From contig CAVQAW010000008.1 of NCBI GenBank assembly GCA_963710535.1, forward strand, positions 62,001-126,000: a stretch of 64,000 nucleotides of DNA. Direction: 5' to 3'. The notes beneath the pieces were generated by a model. It did no database searches and had not been told where the DNA came from. It saw only the letters and a list, made by a program, of their open reading frames with translations. Source of the DNA: Pelagihabitans sp963710535. GTDB lineage: Bacteria > Bacteroidota > Bacteroidia > Flavobacteriales > Flavobacteriaceae. Every line of letters starts with the position of its first letter. The first letter of the stretch is position 1. Made by a program: the position numbers and the translations under genes. Positions 25,889 through 33,897 of this stretch are shown piece by piece.

Positions 25889-27106
25889 ATGAAATTACCA
25901 AAGTTGCTTTTTGGGTTTTTCGGGTTTTTTGCCATGATCGCTTCCGGACAAGTGCCAGGATGCACCCAATTGATGGTACCTGCCGATGGCGCCACCAATA
26001 TCGATGAAGCCATCGATTTGGAGTGGGATCCGGCAATGGGGGCAACCGAATATTATATCAATGTTGGGACGAGTGTGGGCGGCACTGATATTTTGGACAA
26101 TCAATATGTGGGCATCGATACCTATTTTGACCCGCCCGACGACCTGCCCACCTTGCAGACCATTTATGTTACCATTGTACCATCGAATGCCGGTGAACGG
26201 AACGAAGTATGTATGGAAACCAGCTTTACCACCAGGGGAAACAATCCTCCACGATGCACCGACATTATCAATCCTTTCAATGGAGATGCCTTGGTCTCGA
26301 CTACCGCAAACGTTACTTGGATACGCGATTTCAGTGCTACGGGCTATTTGATGACGGTTTATGAAAAAGATCCGAATGGCATCCTCATCTGGGACAGGGT
26401 CGATGTCGGCAACGGCACCAACGGCAAGCCGCCCGATTTTAAACCGCGCACCCGCTACTATATCACCATCATACCCTACAATGAATTCGGGCCGGCCGTG
26501 GGTTGCGAAGCCATTACCTTTACCACGGGCGATGCTCCGCCCTTGCCCAGTTGCCCCCAATTGGTAAGTCCTGCGAACGGTGCAGTACAAGTGCCGATCG
26601 ATACCGAATTGGAATGGTCGTCGGTGCGGGACGTTGAAGGATATTTGGTGACCATCGGCACCGTACCGAGGGGAAACGATCTTTTGGACCGTTTCGATAC
26701 GGGCACCGATACCCGGTTGATTTTGCAGAAACCACTGCCTTTGGGAACAAAAATCTTTGTTTTGGTCACCGCTTATTACAATGGAAAAGAGACCCAAGAC
26801 TGTTCAATCTCTTCGTTCATAACCGAAGGACCTTCAACCGAAATCCTTGAGGGCTTGATCCCGAGTTATTTTACCCCCAATAACGATGGCTATAATGATT
26901 CTTGGGTCGTTGATTCCGCTGATGACATTATCGTGGAAGAAATCATGGTATTCGACAGGTACGGTACCATGCTCCAACAGCTGCGACCGGGAGAAGGCTG
27001 GAACGGTACCTATCAGGGAAGGGCACTGCCATCGGGATCCTATTGGTACACGGTTCAGCTGGCCAGTTTCCCCGCCATCAAAGGATATTTTTTATTGAAA
27101 CGATAG
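25889..27106 (+). CDS. T9SS type B sorting-domain protein with repeated Ig-like modules
   Basis: This protein (405 residues from the ATG; a GTG 18 bases earlier is the alternative) is exported through Sec (LLFGFFGFFAMIASG) and then the type IX system. Three similar modules of about 100 residues begin PGCTQLMVPADGATNIDEAI, PRCTDIINPFNGDALVSTTA and PSCPQLVSPANGAVQVPIDT. Each has an early and a late cysteine that could pair. The C-terminal sorting domain is type B (gliding-motility CHU_C type): IPSYFTPNNDGYNDSWVVDS, then EIMVFDRYGTMLQQL and GSYWYTVQL. It is probably a surface adhesin or matrix protein. Confidence 0.9.
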   Translation: MKLPKLLFGFFGFFAMIASGQVPGCTQLMVPADGATNIDEAIDLEWDPAMGATEYYINVGTSVGGTDILDNQYVGIDTYFDPPDDLPTLQTIYVTIVPSNAGERNEVCMETSFTTRGNNPPRCTDIINPFNGDALVSTTANVTWIRDFSATGYLMTVYEKDPNGILIWDRVDVGNGTNGKPPDFKPRTRYYITIIPYNEFGPAVGCEAITFTTGDAPPLPSCPQLVSPANGAVQVPIDTELEWSSVRDVEGYLVTIGTVPRGNDLLDRFDTGTDTRLILQKPLPLGTKIFVLVTAYYNGKETQDCSISSFITEGPSTEILEGLIPSYFTPNNDGYNDSWVVDSADDIIVEEIMVFDRYGTMLQQLRPGEGWNGTYQGRALPSGSYWYTVQLASFPAIKGYFLLKR

Positions 27107-27302
27107 TATGGTATTGGAGGGTAGCTATCGATCTGCATTGCGGTCAAAGCACTCGAGCAAAAAAACGATTGCACCATGCCAATTCGATTAAAATGCTTGC
27201 AGTTCATCTAAAAACTGCCTCCAAAGCCCTCAAAATCGATCTCAAAAATAATAATAGCAACCAAACTTCGTTTATGGAGCATAACCTTAAATCTTAATGA
27301 TA

Positions 27303-28097
27303 ATGCGAAAATTTTTAAATGTTGGAAAACCATGGGTTGCGACCCTTTCAATGGCAATATTGGTCTTTGGTTGCAGCAAAGACAATGAGAACGATCAGAA
27401 CCAAGAAGCAGAACTTACCCAGACCGAAGTAAAAACGGTGCTGGAAACCAATGATGTGCTGAGTGTGGCAGACGGAGTTTTGACCGATCTTTTTCAGAAC
27501 GGGCAATCGGGAAAATCAGCAAAAGCGGTAGATTGTTATGTGGCTGAATATTCCGAAACCGGATTCTCGGTAACTTTTGACGATTGCAGTGTTGATGGCA
27601 GCGAAAACCTAAATGGATCCATTACTGCGGAATATGAGAACGGTGAAATGTCTTCCTCGATTTCCGTTACTTTCACCGAGCTCAGTATTGGCGGATATGT
27701 GCTTTCGGGAACACGGACGTATACCTTCTCGAACGAGCAGAGCGAAAGCGTGGAATATAATGTGACAAGCGATATGAGCGTGACCTTGCCCGATGCCTCG
27801 GTGGTCAGCGAAACCGGCACAAAAACCATCGGTCTTGTGTTCGATGAATCGATGGAAAGTTTTACCCTGACCATTGCTGGTCAATGGGTGGTCAAAGTGG
27901 GTGGCAATACCTATTCGGCGAGCGTGTCCGATTTGTTGGAAACCAACCTAGGCTGCGAATACATCGCCAAGGGCGTCTTGTTACTCGCGAAAAACGGCCT
28001 ACAGGTCTCCGTTGATTTTGGAGATGGTACCTGCGATGATAATGCAGTACTTGGCTATCCCGATGGAACAGAAGAAGATATTACATTGAACGACTGA
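27303..28097 (+). CDS. Putative lipoprotein of unknown function
   Basis: This protein is about 264 residues with a lipoprotein signal (VATLSMAILVFGC) and a mature part rich in Asp, Glu, Ser and Thr. The central region is strongly beta-like with alternating strands, for example GEMSSSISVTFTELSIGGYV and SESVEYNVTSDMSVTLPD. Four cysteines occur in the mature part (near VDCYVAEY, DDCSVDG, NLGCEY and GTCDDN). I do not recognise the family. The ATG at 27303 is preferred to one six bases earlier. It lies after the T9SS cargo gene and is followed by a clear terminator. Confidence 0.75.
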   Translation: MRKFLNVGKPWVATLSMAILVFGCSKDNENDQNQEAELTQTEVKTVLETNDVLSVADGVLTDLFQNGQSGKSAKAVDCYVAEYSETGFSVTFDDCSVDGSENLNGSITAEYENGEMSSSISVTFTELSIGGYVLSGTRTYTFSNEQSESVEYNVTSDMSVTLPDASVVSETGTKTIGLVFDESMESFTLTIAGQWVVKVGGNTYSASVSDLLETNLGCEYIAKGVLLLAKNGLQVSVDFGDGTCDDNAVLGYPDGTEEDITLND

Positions 28098-28121
28098 TAA
28101 TTAGCTATAATTATATCAAAG

Positions 28122-28152
28122 AACCCTGTCCAGACCGGACGGGGTTTTTTTA
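28122..28152 (+). terminator. Rho-independent terminator
   Basis: AACCCTGTCC and GGACGGGGTT pair around an AGACC loop with one mismatch, followed by a run of seven T residues. It ends the lipoprotein transcript. Confidence 0.88.
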
Positions 28153-28221
28153 TGCCATATAATAAGGTCGGGAAATGATGGTTTTTCGTACTTTACGGGC
28201 TCTAACAGCAAACCATACGAA

Positions 28222-30111
28222 ATGAAAAAGTTGTATGCCTTCGACCTAGCTTTGTTATTTTTCTTACTGTTTACAAAGGGCGAATTATTGGCCCAGCAAA
28301 CCGTTTGGCAGGAGCTGGATGAGATGGCCATCGTAGAACAGAAAGTGATGATGCCCATGCGCGACGGGATACGGTTGGCCACCGATATCTATAGGCCAAA
28401 AACCGACCGAAAGGTACCCATTGTTTTTTCAAGGACCCCATATAACTTCAACACCTGGGTAGATGGTGAACAACAAAACCGCACCGCAGAGACCGCCTTG
28501 GAAATGGTAAAACGCGGCTATGCCTATGTGGTACAGAACGAGAGGGGACGTTACTTTTCGGAAGGGCAATGGGATATATTGGGAACACCATTGACCGATG
28601 GGTACGATGCCTTCAGTTGGATGGCCGATCAAACCTGGTCGAACGGAAAGATAGGGACCTTGGGCTGTTCTTCGACCGCGGAATGGCAAATGGCCGTAGC
28701 CGCCCTCGACCATCCGTCCCATGCAGCGATGGTTCCCCAAAGTTTCGGGGCAGGCGTTGGAAGGGTAGGAAAATATTATGAACAGGGAAACTGGTATAGG
28801 GGAGGGGTGGAACAACTTTTGTTTTTTGCTTGGCTGTACGGGGTGGAACATGATACATTTAAACCACGGATTCCCGAAGGGGCCACGCAACAAGACCTGA
28901 TCCGTATTTCCCGATACTATGATTTGGCACCTGAAAACCCTGAAGTGGACATGAAAGAAGCGCTTTCGCACCTCCCCATCAAGGATATCTTGCAGCATGT
29001 ACATGGCAAACGTGAAATATTCGACAAAATGGTGGTAAGGAAACCCGATGACCCTGCCTGGTTCGAAGGCGGGTTATACCATGACGACCAGGAGATCGGG
29101 GTACCGGCATTTTGGTTCGCCTCTTGGTACGATGTTTCTGTGGGCCCTAATATTGCCCTGTTCAATCATGTGCGAAATAATAGCAAGGATCCCGTAGTCA
29201 GGGACAACCAGTATATGGTCATCGCTCCGGTTTTGCACTGTGCCTATAATAGAGCCACGGAAAACACCATTGTGGGAGAAAGAAATGTTGGTGATGCAAG
29301 ATTGAATTATGATGAACAGATTTATTCTTGGTTCGATTTATTGCTGAAAGATTCCCAAAACGACTTCAAATCAAAGACACCGCGGGTACAATACTATACC
29401 ATGGGCAGCAATAAATGGCAGGCGGCGGAAGAATGGCCTCCCAAAACGGCCAAAATGACCACCTTTTACCTGCAAGGTCAGGGCAATGCCAACAGCCTTT
29501 ATGGAGACGGGGCCTTGAGTACCTCGAAACCGGGAAGTACGAATCAACCAGACCGATTCACCTATGATCCGATGAATCCGGTCACTTCCTATGGTGGTAA
29601 TGTATGCTGCACCGGAAATGCAGTACAGGGAGGGGCCTTTGACCAACAGGCCATGGAAACCCGGAATGATATCTTGGTGTATACCTCGGAACCATTGGCC
29701 GAAGGGGTTGAAGTCAGCGGCTTCATCGAGACCAAGCTCTTCGTTTCATCAGACGCCAAGGATACCGATTTTACGATAAAGCTGATCGATGTGTATCCGG
29801 ACGGTACCGCATACAATCTCGATGAAACCATTCAAAGGGCCCGGTATCGGGAAGGCTATGATCGTGAAGTGTTTATGGAGAAAGGAAAGGTGTATGAATT
29901 GAATTTAAGTCCAATGGTCACCAGTAACTATTTTGATAAAGGACATCGGATCAGGATTGAGATCAGCAGTAGTAATTTTCCCAGGTTCGCCCGTAATTTA
30001 AATACCGGTGGCGCCAATTTTGATGAAAGCAAAGGGGTAATTGCCAATAATGAAATTCATCATAACAGCAAATACCCATCGCATATCGTATTGCCGATGA
30101 TCATAAAATAA
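28222..30111 (+). CDS. CocE/NonD family hydrolase (peptidase S15 type)
   Basis: This 629-residue exported alpha/beta hydrolase (signal LALLFFLLFTKGELLAQQ) belongs to the CocE/glutaryl-7-ACA acylase group. The N-terminal strand reads MMPMRDGIRLATDIYRP, and the nucleophile elbow is TLGCSSTAEWQMA, where the serine replaces the more usual GxSYxG form. The aspartate and histidine are likely in the segments around DPVVRDNQYMVIAPVLHCAY. The C-terminal jelly-roll starts near VSGFIETKLFVSSDAKDTDF and includes IRIEISSSNFPRFARNLN. It would cleave an ester or amide in the periplasm. The gene seems to be monocistronic apart from the following DUF4251 gene. Confidence 0.88.
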   Translation: MKKLYAFDLALLFFLLFTKGELLAQQTVWQELDEMAIVEQKVMMPMRDGIRLATDIYRPKTDRKVPIVFSRTPYNFNTWVDGEQQNRTAETALEMVKRGYAYVVQNERGRYFSEGQWDILGTPLTDGYDAFSWMADQTWSNGKIGTLGCSSTAEWQMAVAALDHPSHAAMVPQSFGAGVGRVGKYYEQGNWYRGGVEQLLFFAWLYGVEHDTFKPRIPEGATQQDLIRISRYYDLAPENPEVDMKEALSHLPIKDILQHVHGKREIFDKMVVRKPDDPAWFEGGLYHDDQEIGVPAFWFASWYDVSVGPNIALFNHVRNNSKDPVVRDNQYMVIAPVLHCAYNRATENTIVGERNVGDARLNYDEQIYSWFDLLLKDSQNDFKSKTPRVQYYTMGSNKWQAAEEWPPKTAKMTTFYLQGQGNANSLYGDGALSTSKPGSTNQPDRFTYDPMNPVTSYGGNVCCTGNAVQGGAFDQQAMETRNDILVYTSEPLAEGVEVSGFIETKLFVSSDAKDTDFTIKLIDVYPDGTAYNLDETIQRARYREGYDREVFMEKGKVYELNLSPMVTSNYFDKGHRIRIEISSSNFPRFARNLNTGGANFDESKGVIANNEIHHNSKYPSHIVLPMIIK

Positions 30112-30148
30112 TTGGCACAAAGGTTGCTGCAATATTAAAAAAGATATC

Positions 30149-30649
30149 ATGAAATTTAGTTCAGGGTTTTTATTGCTTGTTTTGGTCCCCACAATGATTT
30201 TGGCGCAAGGGAAAAAGGAAAAGGACCAGATCGCTTACGAACAAACCAAGAAGCTGATAGAATCTAATAATTTCATTTTCGAGGCAAACCGTGCGCTCCC
30301 GATTTCAGGGTCGAGCGTTAGCTTGATCACCAATGACAATTTTCTGCTTATCAAGGGAGATGAAGTATATGCGTATCTTCCCTATTTCGGGGAAGGCCGT
30401 GTGAGTGCCGCATACGGTGGCGAAGGCGCCATCGCAATTAAAGATGCCCCCGTAGATTATAAGGTGCGTTACAATGACAAAAAAAACAAGATCACCATTC
30501 AATTCGATGCGATGGGCAAATCTGAAAAACATAGCGTGATCCTTGACATCAACGCATATGGTTTTACAGACCTGATCGTAAAATCGATGAACCGTACCAC
30601 CATTTCCTATTACGGAAAAATGAAGGCCTATGAAGGTGGTCGATTCTGA
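30149..30649 (+). CDS. Secreted DUF4251 protein
   Basis: This 166-residue protein has a signal peptide (GFLLLVLVPTMILAQG) and the DUF4251 fold, common in Bacteroidota and of unknown function. Shared segments with the second DUF4251 protein at 58438 are FEANRALPISGSSVSLITND, then AYLPYFGEGRVSAAYGGEGA and a final Arg-Thr-Thr-Ile-Ser-Tyr strand. It is 37 bases after the hydrolase and has its own strong terminator. The two DUF4251 copies in one window suggest a housekeeping envelope role, which is inference. Confidence 0.85.
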   Translation: MKFSSGFLLLVLVPTMILAQGKKEKDQIAYEQTKKLIESNNFIFEANRALPISGSSVSLITNDNFLLIKGDEVYAYLPYFGEGRVSAAYGGEGAIAIKDAPVDYKVRYNDKKNKITIQFDAMGKSEKHSVILDINAYGFTDLIVKSMNRTTISYYGKMKAYEGGRF

Positions 30650-30673
30650 CCATTTCGCCCGATTGTTAAAATA

Positions 30674-30706
30674 AAAAAGGGATGCACCTTACAGGCATCC
30701 CTTTTT
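30674..30706 (+). terminator. Rho-independent terminator after DUF4251
   Basis: AAAAAGGGATGC and GCATCCCTTTTT are exact reverse complements around a nine-base loop. The symmetry allows termination from both sides, which also serves the micro-ORFs reading in from the right. Confidence 0.9.
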
Positions 30707-30724
30707 CTTTGGTGATTATGGCTG

Positions 30725-30838
30725 TCAGTGCATATAATGCCTCGAGCCGGCCCAACGAATTCTTTTACTTTCCTTAAAATTGGAGAAAAATGTAAACTTT
30801 CTTGATTCTGTTGGCAATTGATTGATGAATGGTTTCAT
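30725..30838 (-). CDS. Micro-ORF 1: 37-residue basic peptide, tandem paralogue
   Basis: The frame reads MKPFINQLPTESRKFTFFSN and then FKESKRIRWAGSRHYMH. It is the same length as the adjacent micro-ORF 2 and shares 19 of 37 positions, including INQ..TES..F..FS.F..SKR..WA..R.Y. The leader CATCAATAA with an A-rich stretch before the ATG is shared too. Its stop lies just beyond a terminator that would end a minus-strand transcript. There is no signal peptide or membrane span, and the charge is strongly positive. I recognise no family. Confidence 0.6.
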   Translation of the reverse strand: MKPFINQLPTESRKFTFFSNFKESKRIRWAGSRHYMH

Positions 30839-30884
30839 GACGTTTTGTTTTTATTGATGAAAAATGATGTTTTAAAAATCGTGA

Positions 30885-30998
30885 TTAGCGATTGTAATTC
30901 CTGAACTGTGCCCATTGGACCCTTTTGCTGTCCCTGAAGGAAGAAAAATAGTTGAAGGATTTTGACTCAGTGACCGTTTGATTGATAGATGCTTTCAT
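30885..30998 (-). CDS. Micro-ORF 2: 37-residue basic peptide, tandem paralogue
   Basis: The frame reads MKASINQTVTESKSFNYFSS and then FRDSKRVQWAQFRNYNR. Conservation against micro-ORF 1 is at the protein level with conservative exchanges (Lys/Arg, Glu/Asp, Ile/Val, Phe/Tyr), which implies that selection acts on the peptide. The 46 bases between the two contain the conserved leader. The peptide is basic and aromatic, so it could bind nucleic acid or a membrane. Confidence 0.6.
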   Translation of the reverse strand: MKASINQTVTESKSFNYFSSFRDSKRVQWAQFRNYNR

Positions 30999-31009
30999 TG
31001 AACTTGGTT

Positions 31010-31135
31010 TTAATTGTTATTGATGAATTGTTTTCTGTTTTTCAGGGTTTGGTCATATAACCTGTCGGTGTTCCAACCAAATCCGATCCTGAAATATATT
31101 TTGGGACGTTGTAAATGTGGATGTAGATTTTGCAT
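31010..31135 (-). CDS. Micro-ORF 3: possible 41-residue basic peptide
   Basis: The frame reads MQNLHPHLQRPKIYFRIGFG and then WNTDRLYDQTLKNRKQF with an Asn-rich end. It is similar to micro-ORFs 1 and 2 in size, charge and strand and has an AATCAATCAAAAAACAAC leader, but its sequence does not align clearly with theirs. Its 3' end overlaps the leader of micro-ORF 2, so it could be a chance frame. Confidence 0.35.
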   Translation of the reverse strand: MQNLHPHLQRPKIYFRIGFGWNTDRLYDQTLKNRKQFINNN

Positions 31136-31312
31136 GATGATGTTGTTTTTTGATTGATTTATACCTAACAGACGAGGAAGGGATATTTTTGTTACAGTAC
31201 TATGTATAAAAAGGTACTATATTATGAATTATTTAACTTTTGTTCGAACTGGAACCTAAGTTTTACAGGATATTCTTAATATTGGGCCCAATTGAAGTTA
31301 GCCTGATTTTCC

Positions 31313-32230
31313 ATGTCAAAACCGCACAACACCACCCTGATCGTCCTCGCATTTTTCGCGATATACTTTATTTGGGGCTCTACCTATCTCATGAACAAAA
31401 TTGCAGTGACCGAACTGCCGCCGTTCATGTTGGCTTCAATCCGCTTTCTGTGCGCAAGTATTTTGATTTTTATCTTATGCAAGATTTTGGGCATCGGCAT
31501 TTCCATAACCAAAAATCAAATTCGCAATACCGTCATTGCGGGATTTTTGTTTTTGACCTTTGGTAATGGGGTAGTGGTGTGGGCGCTGAAATATGTCGAC
31601 AGTGGTTTTGCCGCTTTGGAAACCTCTGCACAGCCCCTTGTGGTCTTGCTATTGATGCGCACACTTCAGGGAAAGAAGATCAAGTCCATGTCGATGATCG
31701 GGGTGCTGCTTGGAATTCTCGGGATATACTTATTGGTAGGTCAAAAACAGATATTGGCACAGGAGAATTCGCTGATAGGGATGGCCATGATCTTCATGTG
31801 CATGATCAGCTGGGGCTATGGAAGTATCTTTGTTGGGAAGGCCGATCTCCCTTCCAACTTCTTTGTCAATACGGGATATCAAATGTTTTTTGGCGGAGTG
31901 ATGCTCTTATTGGCAAGTTTGGCTTTCGGCGAACAATGGAGCTCGCCCTTGGTATGGAGCACTCCGGTACAATATTCGATGCTCTTGTTGATCATATTTG
32001 GCAGTATCGTCGCCTTCACTTCTTTTAACTATCTGCTGAAAGTGATTTCCCCGGAAAAAGTGGCGACGTCTACCTATGTAAATCCAATTATAGCGATGTT
32101 GTTGGGCTGGTACTTTCTGAATGAACAGATCACTTTACAATCCATCGTAGCCGCAATCGTGCTGCTCACCGGCGTTTATTTCATCAACACCAAAAAAAAA
32201 TTGGTGCTGTTTGCGCGCTTTACACGATAA
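31313..32230 (+). CDS. EamA/DMT family transporter
   Basis: This 305-residue inner-membrane protein has about ten helices, arranged as two EamA repeats. The first begins LIVLAFFAIYFIWGSTYLMNK and the second at SLIGMAMIFMCMISWGYGSI. Signature segments are the early FIWGSTYL and the late GSIVAFTSFNYLLKVISPEK with NPIIAMLLGWYFLNE. Members export amino acids, nucleosides or other metabolites, and the substrate is unknown. The gene is separated from the micro-ORFs by 177 bases. A second transporter of this type lies at 60154. Confidence 0.88.
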   Translation: MSKPHNTTLIVLAFFAIYFIWGSTYLMNKIAVTELPPFMLASIRFLCASILIFILCKILGIGISITKNQIRNTVIAGFLFLTFGNGVVVWALKYVDSGFAALETSAQPLVVLLLMRTLQGKKIKSMSMIGVLLGILGIYLLVGQKQILAQENSLIGMAMIFMCMISWGYGSIFVGKADLPSNFFVNTGYQMFFGGVMLLLASLAFGEQWSSPLVWSTPVQYSMLLLIIFGSIVAFTSFNYLLKVISPEKVATSTYVNPIIAMLLGWYFLNEQITLQSIVAAIVLLTGVYFINTKKKLVLFARFTR

Positions 32231-32274
32231 CATCGGCACAAAAAGTCAATGGGTCATTGAATGGGAGGGAATCC

Positions 32275-32874
32275 TTAATCTTTATTGACTTCGTCGATCA
32301 ATTGGCGATAATTCTCAAAAGTAGTATAAAGCCTGCCCCCCAGATTTACGATGGGTCGCACAATGGAATCAAGAGGGGTCGAAAATGCATTGCCCAATTG
32401 TTCTTTGATTTCAGGATGTTCACTTAATCTAAAGGCTTTGTACTGATAATAACTTTGTTCCAAAGGCTGAACAATGCTATCGCATCCCACACAGCCATCG
32501 GTGATGTAAATGGTAATGGACTTTTTGGGGGGTATTTTCACCTGCTCGGCAGGAACTTTTAAAGCACGGCTCGATAGGCTATCGTTTACTGCCAGATCAT
32601 GTTGATAGGTTGGTTTCTTCCCCCTCATCAGAATAATGGTCTTTAGCTGCACTTTTGAGGCGGCCGGAACCCTGATAAGGCGAGGCTTGCCTTGACTTTG
32701 GCGAAAATTGGTGCCCGTAATGCTGAAAGTCACGTCGTAATCCTTTTCATTTTCGTTGACCGCATAGAAAGCCAGGCGATTCGGGAGATCCTCGGTGACG
32801 ATCTTTATCGGTCTTTGCTGGGCGCCAACTTGGAGGAACACGAACATCAGTAGCAAAGTCGTTTTCTGTATCAT
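32275..32874 (-). CDS. Exported thioredoxin/glutaredoxin-like protein
   Basis: This protein is about 199 residues from the ATG before IQKTTLLLMFVFLQVGAQQ, a cleavable signal peptide. An upstream start would add five residues. The N-terminal half is beta-rich (LAFYAVNENEKDYDVTFSIT). The C-terminal half looks like a glutaredoxin: SITIYITDGCVGCDSIVQPL holds a CxxC site, and PIVNLGGRLYTTFENY occupies the place of the cis-Pro strand. It could reduce or form disulphides in the periplasm. The CVGC pair is unusual for a Dsb-type enzyme, which most often has CPYC or CPHC. Confidence 0.6.
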   Translation of the reverse strand: MIQKTTLLLMFVFLQVGAQQRPIKIVTEDLPNRLAFYAVNENEKDYDVTFSITGTNFRQSQGKPRLIRVPAASKVQLKTIILMRGKKPTYQHDLAVNDSLSSRALKVPAEQVKIPPKKSITIYITDGCVGCDSIVQPLEQSYYQYKAFRLSEHPEIKEQLGNAFSTPLDSIVRPIVNLGGRLYTTFENYRQLIDEVNKD

Positions 32875-33029
32875 AATGGTATCAATCATTTGGCTGAAGA
32901 TAACAATTTGTGGCTCAGTTTACCCTTAAAAAACGTCGGAAATGCCCTAAAAGCGGCTAAAAGACCCCATTAATGATTATTTGGAAGCTGTGATGGCCCA
33001 CTTCACAGTTGATTTGGCAAAACCTATAG

Positions 33030-33057
33030 TTTGACAAAGAAATTTTCTGTACATTGT
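33030..33057 (+). promoter_or_regulatory. Possible promoter of the DoxX gene
   Basis: TTTG at 33030-33033 and TACATTGT at 33050-33057 are separated by 16 bases. The -7 element matches TAnnTT only. It lies 26 bases before the DoxX start at 33084. Confidence 0.35.
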
Positions 33058-33083
33058 TCTCAATAATCAAAAGATAAGGCAAT

Positions 33084-33464
33084 ATGAACTATTTTATTAT
33101 AGCGCTTCAGGTAATCGTCTCGATCAGTATATTAAATGTTTGGTTGGTCCAAAACAAGAAAAGTACTCCCTGGCGCGGTGGTAATGCCAAGACCATCATA
33201 GAGGAATTTCAGGAATACGGACTCCCAGTTTGGATGTGTTATTTGGTGGGCACGCTTAAGGTAGCATTGGCTTTATTGCTATTGTCCGCAATATGGTATC
33301 CCATGCTCCGACAGCCTGCGGCTTTGGGCTTGGCAGCCCTTTTGTTGGGGTCTGTCGCCATGCATCTCAAAATAAAGGATCCCTTGAAGAAGTCATTCCC
33401 GGCGCTGTTATTTCTGACCATATGCCTTGTCATCGCTTTCCATGACAAATTCTTACCTATTTAG
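33084..33464 (+). CDS. DoxX-like membrane protein
   Basis: This 126-residue protein has four predicted membrane helices (FIIALQVIVSISILNVWLV; MCYLVGTLKVALALLLLSAI; AALGLAALLLGSVAMHL; SFPALLFLTICLVIAF). The pattern GLPVWMCYLVGTLKVALALL matches the DoxX-like family. Family members have been linked to redox complexes and thiosulphate handling, but most are uncharacterised. It converges with and overlaps a second DoxX-like gene by four bases, so the pair could form a heterodimer, although they are not similar enough to be recent duplicates. Confidence 0.75.
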   Translation: MNYFIIALQVIVSISILNVWLVQNKKSTPWRGGNAKTIIEEFQEYGLPVWMCYLVGTLKVALALLLLSAIWYPMLRQPAALGLAALLLGSVAMHLKIKDPLKKSFPALLFLTICLVIAFHDKFLPI

Positions 33465-33817
33465 GCTTTAATGGTCAGCATCAAATATGCCCAAAACAGT
33501 CCGCCACTCAATACCGCATAGAGCAAGGACGGAAGCGAGGCCCAAAACCCATCCCTGATCTTCATCCTCAGCCCGAATCCCAAGATCATCAACAGGAATA
33601 GCCCGAGGGAGGCCAAGCTACCCAAAACTGGGGAGAAGAGCCAGCCCGATAAAAGTCCAATCCCACCCAAAATTTGCAGGTAGCCCACCAGAACACGCTT
33701 GCCGGCCAGGCCATATCTGGTAAATTCAGACCGCATAAATTCTGATTTCAAACAGCTGAACCCAAAGTAGGCAAAGGAAAATCCGCATAAAAGGGTCGAT
33801 ACATCTAGTAAGTTCAC
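33461..33817 (-). CDS. DoxX-like membrane protein (convergent)
   Basis: This 118-residue protein has four hydrophobic helices, starting DVSTLLCGFSFAYFGFSCLK and including VGYLQILGGIGLLSGWLFSP, LGLFLLMILGFGLRMKIRD and LYAVLSGGLFWAYLMLTIK. The GYLQILGGIGLL segment corresponds to the conserved helix of DoxX-like proteins. It is convergent with the other DoxX gene and overlaps its stop. The role is unknown. Confidence 0.7.
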   Translation of the reverse strand: MNLLDVSTLLCGFSFAYFGFSCLKSEFMRSEFTRYGLAGKRVLVGYLQILGGIGLLSGWLFSPVLGSLASLGLFLLMILGFGLRMKIRDGFWASLPSLLYAVLSGGLFWAYLMLTIKA

Positions 33818-33897
33818 ATGTTGGTTTTTACCTTAAGCCTATTGATTTTCAAAGATAGTCTATTGTGATCATTGAAAATTGGCTGTATCTTAGGTCA

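Noticed and set aside
27043..27297. 84-codon frame between the T9SS cargo gene and the lipoprotein gene
   Set aside because: It starts inside the cargo gene in another frame, and its sequence is low-complexity basic with no protein character.
31197..31220. Direct repeat GTACTAT twice upstream of the EamA gene
   Set aside because: Seven bases in an AT-rich region is easily due to chance, and the spacing and position suggest nothing specific.
32988..33008. CRP-like inverted repeat CTGTGA...TCACAG upstream of the DoxX gene, tempting because cyclases occur in the window
   Set aside because: The TGTGA and TCACA halves are nine bases apart, not six as in CRP sites, and no CRP-family regulator is seen in the window.
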